DNA of 64,000 nt, taken from the NCBI GenBank assembly GCA_016715885.1, contig JADJXL010000002.1:372001-436000 (forward strand). Direction: 5' to 3'. Of this stretch, positions 45,312 to 54,948 are shown piece by piece. A program made the translations under genes and the position numbers. The first letter of the stretch is position 1; each line of letters begins with the position of its first letter. Source of the DNA: Polyangiaceae bacterium. Lineage in GTDB: Bacteria; Myxococcota_A; Polyangia; Polyangiales; Polyangiaceae. The notes under the pieces were generated by a model that searched no databases, had not been told where the DNA came from, and worked only from the letters and a program-made list of their open reading frames with translations.

Positions 45312-46595
45312 TCAACTCATCGATTCGAGTACCAGCGCAATGCCTTGGCCGCCACCGATGCACATGGTGACGATGCCATAACGCTTCTTGTTGCGGCGCA
45401 GCGCGTACGCGCACGTGAGCGTGAGAATGGCACCGGTCGCGCCGAGCGGATGACCGAGCGCAATGGCGTTGCCCATCGGATTGACGCGCTCCGGGTCGAT
45501 CCCCATTTTCTCGAAGTCGCGCATGCACGCGAGCGCTTGAGGTGCGAACGCTTCGTTGATTTCGACGACGTCGACGTCCTTGCCTTCGATGCCGGCTTTT
45601 TTCAATGCTTTACGCACGGCGGGTACGGGACCCCAGCCCATGATGCGCGGATCGCAGGCGGCAACGCCCATGCCGGCGATGCGGGCAATGGGTTTGGCGT
45701 TGTGTTTTTCCGCATCGGATTCCTTGCCAATGACCATGGCCGCGCCACCATCGACGACGGCACTGGCATTGCCGGCGGTAATGATGCCTTCCGGCTCGAA
45801 TGCCGGCGGAAGTTTCGCCATTTTTGCCAGGCTCGGCTCTTCGATGATGTGCGTGTCGTATTTCACGACGACGTCTCGGCCCGTGTCGTTCGACGCGATG
45901 GTGACGGGAGCAATTTCTTCGTCGAAATGGCCAGCATCGCGCGCTTTCTTGGCATTCACGTGCGATCGAAGCGCGAAGGCATCAGCCTCCTCGCGCCGAA
46001 TTTCATAACGCCGACCGAGCTCTTCGGCCGTATTCGCCATCGCGAGCTTGGCGCTCGGATCGTAGAGGCTCATGAGCAGCATGTCTTGCAGATGCGTGCC
46101 CGCCGGGAGCGTCTTGGTATCGATGGGACCGTACTTTTGCACTGCAGCGCCCACCTTTTGCCCGCGGACGCCGTAGAGCGAAAATGGGTATTGCATGCTC
46201 TCCGCGCCGCCGACGACCATGAAGGGCCGGTCTTCGTCGTGGCGCATGCCCGCGAGGATGATTTCCGAGCCAACGCAGATGGCCTCGGCACCGCTGCCGC
46301 AAATGCGAGCGACCGTGAGCGCCGGGACGTCATTGCCGAGGCCGCCGCGCCAGCGCATGCCCTGAGCGCCGTAAATCGAATCGCGATGGCTATGTTGCGC
46401 CATGCCCATGACCACGTGGCCAATGAGCGCGGGGTCGAGTTTCGTATTGGCGAGCGTCGCTTTGACGGCCATTCCGCCGAGCTGCGTCGTGGAAAAACAC
46501 GAGAAAAGCCCGGCAACCTTGTTGTCCACCAGAATGTCGGCGCGTGGCGTGCGTTTGCCGCCGTCGAGGATGACGATGCTGTTTTCCTTGCCCAT
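45312..46595 (-). CDS. fadA: acetyl-CoA C-acyltransferase (thiolase)
   Basis: 427 residues from the ATG at 46593-46595; a much longer open frame upstream is the antisense shadow of the next gene. Thiolase cleaves 3-ketoacyl-CoA with CoA. Nucleophile Cys99 ('ARICGSGAEAI'), His382 ('GHPLGATGA') and the second Cys412 ('TMCIGGGQGIA') are all in place, with 'NEAFAPQALACMRDF' before them. Length is slightly above the usual ~390-400. It pairs with the gene just upstream for beta-oxidation. Symbol by analogy with FadA of the FadN-FadA system. Confidence 0.93.
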   Translation of the reverse strand: MGKENSIVILDGGKRTPRADILVDNKVAGLFSCFSTTQLGGMAVKATLANTKLDPALIGHVVMGMAQHSHRDSIYGAQGMRWRGGLGNDVPALTVARICGSGAEAICVGSEIILAGMRHDEDRPFMVVGGAESMQYPFSLYGVRGQKVGAAVQKYGPIDTKTLPAGTHLQDMLLMSLYDPSAKLAMANTAEELGRRYEIRREEADAFALRSHVNAKKARDAGHFDEEIAPVTIASNDTGRDVVVKYDTHIIEEPSLAKMAKLPPAFEPEGIITAGNASAVVDGGAAMVIGKESDAEKHNAKPIARIAGMGVAACDPRIMGWGPVPAVRKALKKAGIEGKDVDVVEINEAFAPQALACMRDFEKMGIDPERVNPMGNAIALGHPLGATGAILTLTCAYALRRNKKRYGIVTMCIGGGQGIALVLESMS

Positions 46596-46609
46596 GGGAA
46601 GCTCCGATC

Positions 46610-48574
46610 TCATTCGTGGAGGAAAGCGGCCGGTACGCGAGGGCCGTTTTGTACGAAGTTTTTCATGCCAATGTCGAGGTCGACGGTTTCTTTGCAGCGC
46701 CCAAAACCTTGCGCTTCGATGGCAAGCCCCTCGCGAAGCGGCAAGACGAGCCCACGCCGGAGCACCGAAACGAGAATTGCGTCGATGACGCGCGAATGGT
46801 GACCGAGGTCCACGGCGGGCAGGGTTTCCGGCACTGCAATCGGTGCAGGGTCGACGGGCGCGAGCTTGATTTCTCCCGCGAGGTGCTTGCGAATCAAAGC
46901 TTTCGCCGCGACCATGAAGTCGGTCGTCGGCACCGTCGTGGCCCAGCCAGATGCGTGCGCTTCTTTGGCCATCATCGAACGGCCCGTGCGCAAGAGGTCC
47001 ACCGCTTTGGCCAATCCAATCAATCGCGGAAGACGCTGCGTGCCACCATAACCCGGAATGATTCCCAAGTTCACTTCCGGCTGGCCCACGATCAGGTCCG
47101 GACCGACGACACGGGCGTGACAAGCCATCGAAATCTCGGCACCTCCTCCAAGCACCGGACCATTGAGCGCCGCAACGACCGGCTTGTTCATCGATGCAAT
47201 CACTTCGAGCACCGAATGCCCAAAATGACAAATTCCTTCGCAATCGGCGGGCGTCTTCAGCGAAGCAAGCTCGCCAATGTCTGCTCCAGCCAATGCGCCG
47301 TCCTGGCTCGTGAAAATGATCCCGGCGACCGATTCGTCCGCCCCGAGTTCTTTCATGGCCGAGGCGATTTCTCCGAGCGTGTCGCGATTCAATGCATTGC
47401 GCACTTCCGGACGGCGAACGGATACGATGCCCAAGTTGCCATCGCGCGATACGACGATGTTTTTCCGGAACGCCGGAAGGTTTTTCTCCGCAATGCTCTT
47501 GGGAACGACGAATCCCGGGTGATTCGCGGCATACTCGGCGCAAACCGCGTGCACGCGGTCGATGCCGTATTCTTCCGCGAGCGACAAGAGACCCTTGCGG
47601 AATCCGAGCGCCATGCGGGTGAGCCAATCGAGGTCCGACGGCGCGCAAATGCCCTGATCCACGACGAAGTACGTTCGCGCGAAAAGCACCGCCAAAATGC
47701 GGTCCAAGACTTTTTTGCCGAGCGCCGCATCATAGCGAGCATCGCCGGGGTTTTTCGGGTCGTGCCACGAGCGATTGCCCACTTCGCGCAAAATGGCGGG
47801 CGGAGCAAACCACGCGCTGCCCGTCGGAGCGTGTTGCATGAGCTCCTGACAATGCACCGTCAAGAGATTGCCTCGCGTCAAGTCCATGACATTGAGCGGT
47901 CCGCCACCGGCAATGGCCGCGTGCACGATGGCATCGATTTGCGCGGGCGTGGCAACCTTTTCCTCGGCAATGCGAGCGGCTTCCGCGACGTAGTTGCAAA
48001 AGATGTCGTCTGCGGCAAAGCACGGAGCGTCGGCCGTGATGATGGGGACTTTTCCAAGCTTTTCGAGCGTACGGAGCATCCGGTCACCCAACGCCGCGTC
48101 GCCGGAAAGAACGACTTCGACCGGGAGACTGCGCCATGCCGGAAAGAACGGATGGTTGACGAAGCAACGCGCGGGCACCTTGGCGTCACGAGCGATTTCG
48201 GCCCGAGGAATGCCGCTCGTGGCGAACCCAATCAAACAATCAGGAGAAACGACACCCTCGAGCGTCGCAATGATCTTGCGCTTGATGACGAGGTCCTCGG
48301 TCGCAGCTTCGAGGACATAGTCGCACGCGGCGAGGTCCGAAATGTCGAGCGTAGGAACGAGCGCATCTTTGACGGCCCGCGCAGCAGATTCGGACAATTT
48401 TCCGCGCGCCAAGGCTTTCTGCACGTAACCCTGGATGCGCGCTACGCCGGCATCGAGCGCCTCTTGCTTGATGTCGTGCAAATACACACGGCCGCCCTCT
48501 TTGGCGATGGCAGAGACGAAACCATACGCCAGGTCCGGTCCGATCGATCCCGACCCGATCACGCCAACGATCAT
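46610..48574 (-). CDS. fadN: 3-hydroxyacyl-CoA dehydrogenase / enoyl-CoA hydratase fusion
   Basis: 654 residues from the ATG at 48572-48574. The N-terminal part (~1-370) is the 3-hydroxyacyl-CoA dehydrogenase: NAD fold 'GVIGSGSIGPDLA', 'YVLEAATEDL', 'RCFVNHPFFP'-type catalytic region. The C-terminal part (~390-654) is a crotonase: 'GPVLGGGAEISMACHARV' and 'PEVNLGIIPGYGGTQRLPRL' with the catalytic Glu. Domain order is the reverse of FadB and matches FadN of Bacillus. With the thiolase 14 bases downstream it covers three beta-oxidation steps; no acyl-CoA dehydrogenase is nearby. Confidence 0.92.
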   Translation of the reverse strand: MIVGVIGSGSIGPDLAYGFVSAIAKEGGRVYLHDIKQEALDAGVARIQGYVQKALARGKLSESAARAVKDALVPTLDISDLAACDYVLEAATEDLVIKRKIIATLEGVVSPDCLIGFATSGIPRAEIARDAKVPARCFVNHPFFPAWRSLPVEVVLSGDAALGDRMLRTLEKLGKVPIITADAPCFAADDIFCNYVAEAARIAEEKVATPAQIDAIVHAAIAGGGPLNVMDLTRGNLLTVHCQELMQHAPTGSAWFAPPAILREVGNRSWHDPKNPGDARYDAALGKKVLDRILAVLFARTYFVVDQGICAPSDLDWLTRMALGFRKGLLSLAEEYGIDRVHAVCAEYAANHPGFVVPKSIAEKNLPAFRKNIVVSRDGNLGIVSVRRPEVRNALNRDTLGEIASAMKELGADESVAGIIFTSQDGALAGADIGELASLKTPADCEGICHFGHSVLEVIASMNKPVVAALNGPVLGGGAEISMACHARVVGPDLIVGQPEVNLGIIPGYGGTQRLPRLIGLAKAVDLLRTGRSMMAKEAHASGWATTVPTTDFMVAAKALIRKHLAGEIKLAPVDPAPIAVPETLPAVDLGHHSRVIDAILVSVLRRGLVLPLREGLAIEAQGFGRCKETVDLDIGMKNFVQNGPRVPAAFLHE

Positions 48575-48730
48575 GAGTGAAGCTCCTTCACGCTCCCGGG
48601 CGCGGGCGCTTTGCCGAGCCTTCGAGGTGCGCGCCAATTATCACTCGAGACGCCTTTTGCCAAGGGTCAATGAGATAGTTGAATCAATTGTTATCGAATG
48701 ATGCGGCGCCGCGTGCCAATCGGGAAAAAT

Positions 48731-49354
48731 TCAAGTATCGCCGTTGTTCCCCGATGGTGGTCGCCCACCTCCGAATCGAATACTTCCCGGTCCGGATGGA
48801 GTGTACCGGACGCTCTTCGGCCCAGGGCTGCGAACGCTCGGCGGAATCGTCGTCGTACTCGGAGGCGGCGTGGACAAACCCGAGCTCGCAACGCTCGGAG
48901 GCACGCCGACGCTGGCCGGCACTTGGCTGCTCGGTCCCGAAAAATCGCTACGGCGATCTGCCGCGAGCTCATGCAGACGCGTGCGTTCCGACAACGTCAA
49001 AATATCGCTCAGAAACGCTTCGGCTTCGCGCGCATCGCGAAAAATTTTCCGGTGCGGATGTTGTGCATCACGAACCATCCGCTGCATCTGCAGCCCCAAA
49101 GTCGGGCTCGATCCCAAGAGGACCGCCGTGCGCAAGAGACGCGTTTCGTTGCGCATTGTCGCGGAAAAAGCTTCGATCATGTCGGGAGGAAAAACCGGAG
49201 CGTCCGCCAAGTCGACGAAGAACACGTACGTGTTGAGCATCGCCGCGATCATTCGCTCATGATCACGTCGCCAGGCTCCGGGCTCCTCGCCGAGGATCGG
49301 ACCCCAAAACCGAACCTCGATGAGCCTGCCTACTTTGCTCTCGATCGTGTACAT
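48731..49354 (-). CDS. protein of unknown function with STAS-like N-terminus
   Basis: 207 residues. The first ~130 residues have beta-alpha-beta pattern of STAS/SpoIIAA-like domains ('RLIEVRFWGPILGEE', 'NTYVFFVDLADAPVFPPDMI', 'RTAVLLGSSPTLGLQMQRM'). The last ~70 residues are Pro/Ser/Gly-rich and probably disordered ('STPPPSTTTIPPS'). No membrane segment. Its 3' end lies 156 bases before the fadN start on the same strand; that gap holds an AT-rich TTGAATCAA dyad at 48679-48687. Function unknown. Confidence 0.6.
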   Translation of the reverse strand: MYTIESKVGRLIEVRFWGPILGEEPGAWRRDHERMIAAMLNTYVFFVDLADAPVFPPDMIEAFSATMRNETRLLRTAVLLGSSPTLGLQMQRMVRDAQHPHRKIFRDAREAEAFLSDILTLSERTRLHELAADRRSDFSGPSSQVPASVGVPPSVASSGLSTPPPSTTTIPPSVRSPGPKSVRYTPSGPGSIRFGGGRPPSGNNGDT

Positions 49355-49548
49355 CGCTCTCGGTCGTGAGGGTAGCCGACGACGCGCACCCCGTTCAAGC
49401 GCTCAGGTGGCCCCGATGAGCGATCACGCGGTCCGTCATCAAAAAAGGGTCCCCATCCCACTTGAAATTTGTGTGCCGAATGAACGGTCAGGCCACAGCA
49501 TTGCCCATGTGCCTGGGACGAACGTGCATTGTCCAGATAAACGCGGGC

Positions 49549-51489
49549 TCAAATGCCGAATTGTCGGAGTTTCTTGTGCAGGCCTTCGCGCGTGATTCCA
49601 AGCGTGCGGGCGGCATTGGTCTTGTTGTTGCCGTGTTCGCGTAGCGCCTCGAGAAGCAGGTATTTCTCGACGACGTCCATCATTTCCTTGAGGTTTCCTC
49701 GCGTCACGCCTGCTCGTTCGATCAAGCCTTCGACCTGACGAATCCGAGGTGACAAGAGGTCGGGGGTCGCGAATGCGCCAGGATCGAGCTGGATGACGAT
49801 CCGCTGAACCTCGTTCTGCAGCTCGCGAACGTTTCCAGGCCAATCGTACGCCACCATCAGCTCCATCGCCTGTTGGCTGAAGCCACCCACGTGCTTGCCA
49901 AGCTCCTCTGCGTATCGCTGCAAAAAGTGCGAAGCGAGGAGCGGAATGTCTTCACGCCGCTCGCGCAGGGGCGGTAAGCGAATGGGAAATACTTTGAGTC
50001 GGTAATAAAGATCTTCGCGGAAACGGCCCCGTTTCACCTCTTCCTCGAGGTTACGATTGGTCGCAGTCACGATGCGCACGTTGACGTGCTTGGGGCTCGT
50101 TGCACCCACGGGCCGGATTTCACCCTCCTGGAGGGCGCGCAAAAGCTTTGATTGAAGTGAAAGGGGAGTTTCGGTGATTTCGTCGAGGAACAAAGTTCCG
50201 CCATCGGCGATCTCGAAGAGGCCCTTCTTGTCTTCGACGGCCCCGGTAAAGGAACCCTTTTTGTGCCCAAACAATTCGCTCTCGAGCAGTGTTTCGGCAA
50301 GAGCCGCACAGTTTTGCGCGACGAACAGTTTGTCTCGCCGACGCGAGCGGTAGTGGATCGCCGCGGCGAGCACCTCTTTGCCCGTTCCCGTTTCGCCTTC
50401 GAGAAGCACCGTGACGCGGGTGTCCACGACCTTTTCGAGCTGCCCGATCACGCGATTCATCGCCTCGCTTTGGCCGATGATCACGACGTCTTTGCCGCCC
50501 CGCCTGCGTTCTTCGCGGCCCTTCAGGAAGCTGTTTTCCTTCTGCAAACGTTCTTCTGCGTTGACCAATCGCTTGATGAGGCGCGCGTTGGCGACGGCAA
50601 GCGATGCGTTATACGCCAGCACCCCGAGCAGCTCGACGTCACTCGCGTGCAGCATCGCGGGCGCACTGCGATTGTCCACCTGCAGGACGCCGATGATGTC
50701 GTCACCGCGGAAGAGCGGCACACCGATGGTGCTGCGAATGGATGCACCCATGATCGACTCGGTGTGACCAACGTCGGTGGATGCATCGGCCGCAAGCACT
50801 GCAGCGCGTTCCTTGACGACCTTGCGGTACACGCTGCGTGCAACCGGTATGGGACCTCGAGGAGGGCCACCAACGCCGCTTGGCAAGCGGACGCGCGTCA
50901 TGATCGGAACGTAGGCTGCCGATGACGAGTCGCGGCCTTCTTCGTCGTCGCGAAGGATCACCGTTGCATGCGTTGCCATCGGCACGAGGAAGAGCGCGGC
51001 ATCGGCGACTTCGATGAGGACTTGATCCAGATCGACGGCTGCGCCGATTCGCTTCTGCGCGGCGTAGAGCTTGCCCAATCGATTCGGATCCTGCTCGATG
51101 GCGGCGGCCGCGGGGACGAGCTGATCGAGCGGCCTCACGGCGACGACTTGCGCCTTGTCCGCATCGTCCGACAGCGTGACGCGCAGCGCCGTGACGCTCT
51201 CGCCCGTGCCGAATTCGACGATGTCGCCAGATTCGATGTCGACAGGACCGGATTCGGGCTTGATCACGACACGCACGCCGCCCCGTATGCGCCAAGAGCC
51301 GTTTGTCGAGGCCAAGTCGTGCAGGACGACGCGATCGCCAGAAACGACGAGACGTGCGTGCTGGCCAGAGACGTGCGTGTCGTCGAGCACGAGATCGTTG
51401 GAGGGGGCGCGACCGATGTGAACGATCTCGTCGCTGAACTCGAACGATCGGCCCGTGGCGAGCCCCTGAGTTACCTCGAACACGACCAT
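49549..51489 (-). CDS. FHA-GAF sigma54-dependent transcriptional activator
   Basis: 646 residues. FHA domain (~18-95: 'VHIGRAPSNDLVLDDTHVSGQHARL'), which reads phosphothreonine; GAF (~150-305); AAA+ (~335-570) with 'GETGTGKEVL', the sigma54-contact loop as 'GSFTGA' instead of GAFTGA, and 'LFLDEITETP'; Fis-type HTH (~605-646: 'NNKTNAARTLGITREGLHKKL'). The FHA module means that a Ser/Thr kinase probably switches it on, a typical myxobacterial wiring. ATG at 51487-51489. Confidence 0.95.
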   Translation of the reverse strand: MVVFEVTQGLATGRSFEFSDEIVHIGRAPSNDLVLDDTHVSGQHARLVVSGDRVVLHDLASTNGSWRIRGGVRVVIKPESGPVDIESGDIVEFGTGESVTALRVTLSDDADKAQVVAVRPLDQLVPAAAAIEQDPNRLGKLYAAQKRIGAAVDLDQVLIEVADAALFLVPMATHATVILRDDEEGRDSSSAAYVPIMTRVRLPSGVGGPPRGPIPVARSVYRKVVKERAAVLAADASTDVGHTESIMGASIRSTIGVPLFRGDDIIGVLQVDNRSAPAMLHASDVELLGVLAYNASLAVANARLIKRLVNAEERLQKENSFLKGREERRRGGKDVVIIGQSEAMNRVIGQLEKVVDTRVTVLLEGETGTGKEVLAAAIHYRSRRRDKLFVAQNCAALAETLLESELFGHKKGSFTGAVEDKKGLFEIADGGTLFLDEITETPLSLQSKLLRALQEGEIRPVGATSPKHVNVRIVTATNRNLEEEVKRGRFREDLYYRLKVFPIRLPPLRERREDIPLLASHFLQRYAEELGKHVGGFSQQAMELMVAYDWPGNVRELQNEVQRIVIQLDPGAFATPDLLSPRIRQVEGLIERAGVTRGNLKEMMDVVEKYLLLEALREHGNNKTNAARTLGITREGLHKKLRQFGI

Positions 51490-51587
51490 AAAGCGTCCGG
51501 ATGGTACGCCCGCGGAGGCGTACCTGAAATCAAAAGAGGGTTTCGCGCAGGCTGCTGCGCGTTGCGAATCGTCGGTCGGACTTGCTC

Positions 51588-51670
51588 AGCGTACGAAGTA
51601 CGCTACCGCCGTCCTCCCTAGCTTCGCACCGCTCGCGACGCCTGCACGAAACCCTCGATTGGTAGGGTTT
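51588..51670. terminator. two hairpins downstream of the HEAT-repeat gene
   Basis: On the minus strand these follow the HEAT gene, whose stop is at 51677: AAACCCT / AGGGTTT (51649-51655 / 51664-51670, 8-base loop) and, further on, AGCGTAC-GAA-GTACGCT (51588-51604). They lie in the 187 bases before the FHA regulator and probably insulate the two genes. Confidence 0.5.
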
Positions 51671-51676
51671 GGAGCG

Positions 51677-53452
51677 TTACTGCGCGCGGGCGTTGAGGCG
51701 ATAGATGACGGTCTTGAACGGCGCAACCGACGCGATCTTGTTGCCGTCCTTGGTCGCATCCGCCTCGTCGACCATCTTCTGGAGCGAAGCGGCGATGGTG
51801 GCGTCACCCTTGGCCGAACGGCGGTCGATGACCTGCACGGTGACGAACTTCGCCGCAGCATTGTTGATCTTCGGCAAAAGCTCGACGAGCTTGGGACGCG
51901 CGGCTTCGCCACCGAGCACGCCGACCATGTACGCGCTCTTGATGCCGATGAACTGCTTGTCGCCGACGTGCGAGTTCGGATCCTCGAGCTTCTTATAGTA
52001 GCAGTCGAGTTTGTCCGCGCACTCGGTCAAGAGGTCCTTGGTCATCTTGTATTCTTTTTCGTAGCCCTTGCCGAGCGTCGACGGTTTGCCGTCGGGGCCG
52101 GTGATCTTCGATTCGGCAAGTTTGTCCACGTCCGCGATCTGATCATGCTTCATGAGCTTCATGACCGTGAGCAGCGTGGAGGCGCGGAGCGGCTCGACGT
52201 CGCCGTCTTCACCTCGCGCGTCGAGCGCCTGCTTGACCATCCACGGAACCATGCTGGCGTCGAAGAGGTAGCCCATCGTTTCGAGGAGCTGATCGCGAGC
52301 GCCGACGCCCGGGGGGATCGTCATCGTGATCGAGGTCTTTTCGTAGAGCGTCTTGACGGTATCGACTGCTGCTTGGTTGATCGGCAACTTGAGCAGCTCG
52401 CGGCCGATGACGATCTTGCCGGTTTCGTCGGCCTTCGCGATGGCGTCGATCATCGGCTGAATGGCCTCTTCGCGACCGATCGATCCGAGCATGAGTGCGG
52501 CCGGCGCAACGTACGCCGTGGGAGCAGCCTTCGTCGCAGCCTCGGGCGGCTTGCCATCGGGGCCTTGGTTTGCCTTCAAGTATTCGAGCTTCGCGTACTC
52601 GACGAGGTCCGCATCGCCGCCTTGGAGAAGCGTGACGAGAGGCGCAATGGCCGGCTTGCCAATCTTGATGAGCGCGTAGATGGCCGTTGCTTGGCCATCG
52701 GCTTTGACCGGCGACAAGACGATCTTGATGAGCGGTTTGACCGCGTTCGCAGCCTTCAAATTCCCAAGGATTTCGGAGCAGGTGATCTGCCAGTAGAACT
52801 CGTCCTTGAGGACGTTGATGTCCTTGCGGTCGTTGATCGGCTTGCCGATCATCGTCACGCACTGCGCCTCCCACGACGGATCCGCAAGGTCGAGCAGCGC
52901 ATCGTGCACGTCACGCGTGATGAGCGATGCCTTGGGTTTGGAGTGACGAAGCTTGGTGAACGCCTCGAAGAGCGGGCCTGCCGCGTCTTTGGCCTTCATC
53001 GCGCCGACGCCACGAGCGGCTGCGCGCACGTCTTCTTCCGTGTTGTCCGGCTTGTAGTCCTTGAGCGTCTTGATGAGGCATGGCGCGCCGCGGGGATCGC
53101 GTGCGTCAGACAGGAACTTGACGACCTTCGACTGCGTCTTCTCGTCGAGATCACCAGCGACGCAAAGTTGCGACAGCGGTTCGACGATCTTGTCGAGCAG
53201 CGGCTTGACGTTCGCGCCGTTGCGGTCCTTGTTGTCCTTCGTCATCGCGTCTTCGAAGAACTGCACGAGGCGGCTGACGGCAGGTACGCGCGTGCCCGCA
53301 TCCGAGAGCTTCTTCACGTGCGTCATCGGGTCGTTTTCGTCGCCACTACAGCCAACGATGGCGCCAGTGGCCACGGTCAGCCCCGCGGCAAGGGCAGCCC
53401 CCGCGAGCAGTGAGCGAAGGGTAGAGTCGATTGAGCGTGCTGTGCGGAACAT
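51677..53452 (-). CDS. HEAT-repeat lipoprotein
   Basis: 591 residues. Lipobox 'AIVGC' with Cys35 after a long signal peptide. The mature protein is a run of helical pairs with HEAT/Armadillo periodicity ('AARGVGAMKAKDAAGPLFEAF', 'CSEILGNLKAANAVKPLIKIVL', 'AIYALIKIGKPAIAPLVTLL', 'AALMLGSIGREEAIQPMIDAI'). Such scaffolds bind other proteins; here probably at the periplasmic face of a membrane. ATG with GGAGGA upstream (CACCGGAGGAAGAC before it on the minus strand). Function unknown. Confidence 0.88.
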   Translation of the reverse strand: MFRTARSIDSTLRSLLAGAALAAGLTVATGAIVGCSGDENDPMTHVKKLSDAGTRVPAVSRLVQFFEDAMTKDNKDRNGANVKPLLDKIVEPLSQLCVAGDLDEKTQSKVVKFLSDARDPRGAPCLIKTLKDYKPDNTEEDVRAAARGVGAMKAKDAAGPLFEAFTKLRHSKPKASLITRDVHDALLDLADPSWEAQCVTMIGKPINDRKDINVLKDEFYWQITCSEILGNLKAANAVKPLIKIVLSPVKADGQATAIYALIKIGKPAIAPLVTLLQGGDADLVEYAKLEYLKANQGPDGKPPEAATKAAPTAYVAPAALMLGSIGREEAIQPMIDAIAKADETGKIVIGRELLKLPINQAAVDTVKTLYEKTSITMTIPPGVGARDQLLETMGYLFDASMVPWMVKQALDARGEDGDVEPLRASTLLTVMKLMKHDQIADVDKLAESKITGPDGKPSTLGKGYEKEYKMTKDLLTECADKLDCYYKKLEDPNSHVGDKQFIGIKSAYMVGVLGGEAARPKLVELLPKINNAAAKFVTVQVIDRRSAKGDATIAASLQKMVDEADATKDGNKIASVAPFKTVIYRLNARAQ

Positions 53453-53785
53453 GTCTTCCTCCGGTGCTCCCTCAGAAGCGGCCTCGGCATGGCTCCAATG
53501 CCCGTCTTGGTTGCGAACTTGCCCGCAGTGACGGCGAAACCAGAACCACCTCGGCGCGTAACGAAATCAATCGCAAGATCAGGAACGTAGAAGCCGCAGT
53601 CCCCACCGAAAGGCGAGCCCCCCGGATGAGTGGGGAAGCGACTCAACCCGCTTGCGATCGTGCCGAGCACGCTATTCTCCACGGACTTGGGTGTCAATTC
53701 GATGGATGCAATCGATGCAACGTCGCTCCAAGTGACGACGAAACGGTAGTGTGTCCCACCGACGACAGACGCCTTGTCAACATCT
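53453..53785. other. 333-base region without a gene
   Basis: Lies upstream of the HEAT gene and downstream of the oxidase, both on the minus strand; should hold the promoter of the HEAT lipoprotein. TCCCCAC (53600-53606) / GTGGGGA (53630-53636) can pair. Short open frames here have no coding character. Nothing else recognised. Confidence 0.4.
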
Positions 53786-54934
53786 TCAACCGATGATCAT
53801 CGTCTCGGCCAAGAGTTTGCCCTCGGCAAACCGCCGCAAATTCCAGCGCTCGAACATCGGAAGGTTCGTCCCTTCCGCGATGTGCTCCGCAAGAAGTTTG
53901 CCCATGACCGGCGCCATCATGAAGCCGTGGCCCATGAACCCCGACGCCTGGTAAAACTCGTCCACCTCGTCGACGGGCCCGACGATCGGATTCGCATCCG
54001 GCGTGAGATCGTAGCAACCCGCCCACTGACGGAGAACCTTCACGCGGCCGAGCACCGGCACGGTGCGCGTGAGCGCTCGGGCGTAAAGCGCCAGAAAACG
54101 ATGCGACGAACCCATGTCGAGCCCTTCGGGGACATCGTGGTTCGAGATGCCCCCCACGATTTCTCCGCGCATCGACTGCGAAAAGTAAAGGCCGTCGGAC
54201 AAGTCGGCGACGAGCGGATCGAGCCACGGCTTGAGCGGCTCGGTTGAACAAATCTCGTGACGATGTGGGCGGTTTGGCAAGGACACCCCGAGCAGCGCGG
54301 CAACGTTGGGGCTCCAAGCACCACACGCGTTGACCACTCGGTTCGTCCGAATCTCCCCGCGTGACGTGATGACCGCTTCGATCCGTCGCCCGTGCGTGCG
54401 AAACCCCGTCACCTCGGTGAACGTCGCGATGTCCACACCGAGCGCCGCTGCACACTCGGCGTAACCCCACACGAAGGGCCACGGAAAAACCACACCGTCA
54501 TCGGGATTGTAGCTGGCGCAAAGAATGCCGTCGGTGTCGAGCTCGGCAACGACGCGTCTCGCTTCCTTCGGTTCGAGAAGTTTCGTTCCGAGCCCGCAGT
54601 CGTTCTGGATCTTCACGCTGGCTTCGAGACGTTTTCGAGCTTCGTCCGTACGAGCCAAAAACAAATATCCGCCCTGCCGAAACCACACGTTGATCTTCAT
54701 TTCGGCCGCAAAATCGCGACACATGCGGATGCTCTCACGCATCAGCAGAATGTTTTCTTCGCTGCCGAATTGAGCTCGAACGCCGCCTCCGTTGCGACCG
54801 CTCGCACCACCGCAGAGGTAGCCCTTGTCGAGCACGACGATGTCCGTGATGCCGTGGTTTTTCGCGAGGTGATACGCGATCGACAACCCCATGATGCCGC
54901 CACCGACGATCACGACTTTGGCTTGATCGCGCAT
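53786..54934 (-). CDS. FAD-dependent DAO-family oxidase, sarcosine-oxidase-beta-like
   Basis: 382 residues. N-terminal FAD fold 'VVIVGGGIMGLSIAYHLAK', then 'DKGYLCGGASGRNGGGVRAQFGSEENI', typical of sarcosine oxidase beta subunit / glycine oxidase-type enzymes; C-terminal 'GFMGHGFMMAPVMGKLLAEHI' closes the FAD site. It oxidises an amino or N-methyl amino acid in the cytosol. The alpha/gamma/delta partners of heterotetrameric sarcosine oxidase are absent, so it may act alone. ATG at 54932-54934; followed after 14 bases by the IMPase-family gene on the same strand. Confidence 0.9.
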   Translation of the reverse strand: MRDQAKVVIVGGGIMGLSIAYHLAKNHGITDIVVLDKGYLCGGASGRNGGGVRAQFGSEENILLMRESIRMCRDFAAEMKINVWFRQGGYLFLARTDEARKRLEASVKIQNDCGLGTKLLEPKEARRVVAELDTDGILCASYNPDDGVVFPWPFVWGYAECAAALGVDIATFTEVTGFRTHGRRIEAVITSRGEIRTNRVVNACGAWSPNVAALLGVSLPNRPHRHEICSTEPLKPWLDPLVADLSDGLYFSQSMRGEIVGGISNHDVPEGLDMGSSHRFLALYARALTRTVPVLGRVKVLRQWAGCYDLTPDANPIVGPVDEVDEFYQASGFMGHGFMMAPVMGKLLAEHIAEGTNLPMFERWNLRRFAEGKLLAETMIIG

Positions 54935-54948
54935 CTTTGAACGAGCCT

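Noticed and set aside
46596..47648. N-terminal extension of the thiolase up to 47648
   Set aside because: The added ~350 residues are the antisense of FadN and show no similarity to thiolases; ATG at 46595 fits family length.
46616..48580. 654-codon plus-strand frame opposite the FadN-type gene
   Set aside because: Mirror of a well-supported enzyme; composition typical of antisense shadow.
51659..53413. 584-codon plus-strand open frame antisense to the HEAT lipoprotein
   Set aside because: The minus-strand gene has a signal peptide, lipobox and HEAT periodicity; long antisense frames are expected in GC-rich DNA with strong codon bias. No motif or ribosome-binding site.
53508..53522. TGG-n8-TTGC sequence resembling a sigma54 promoter
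   Set aside because: It points along the plus strand where no gene follows, and the -24 element lacks CAC; chance match.
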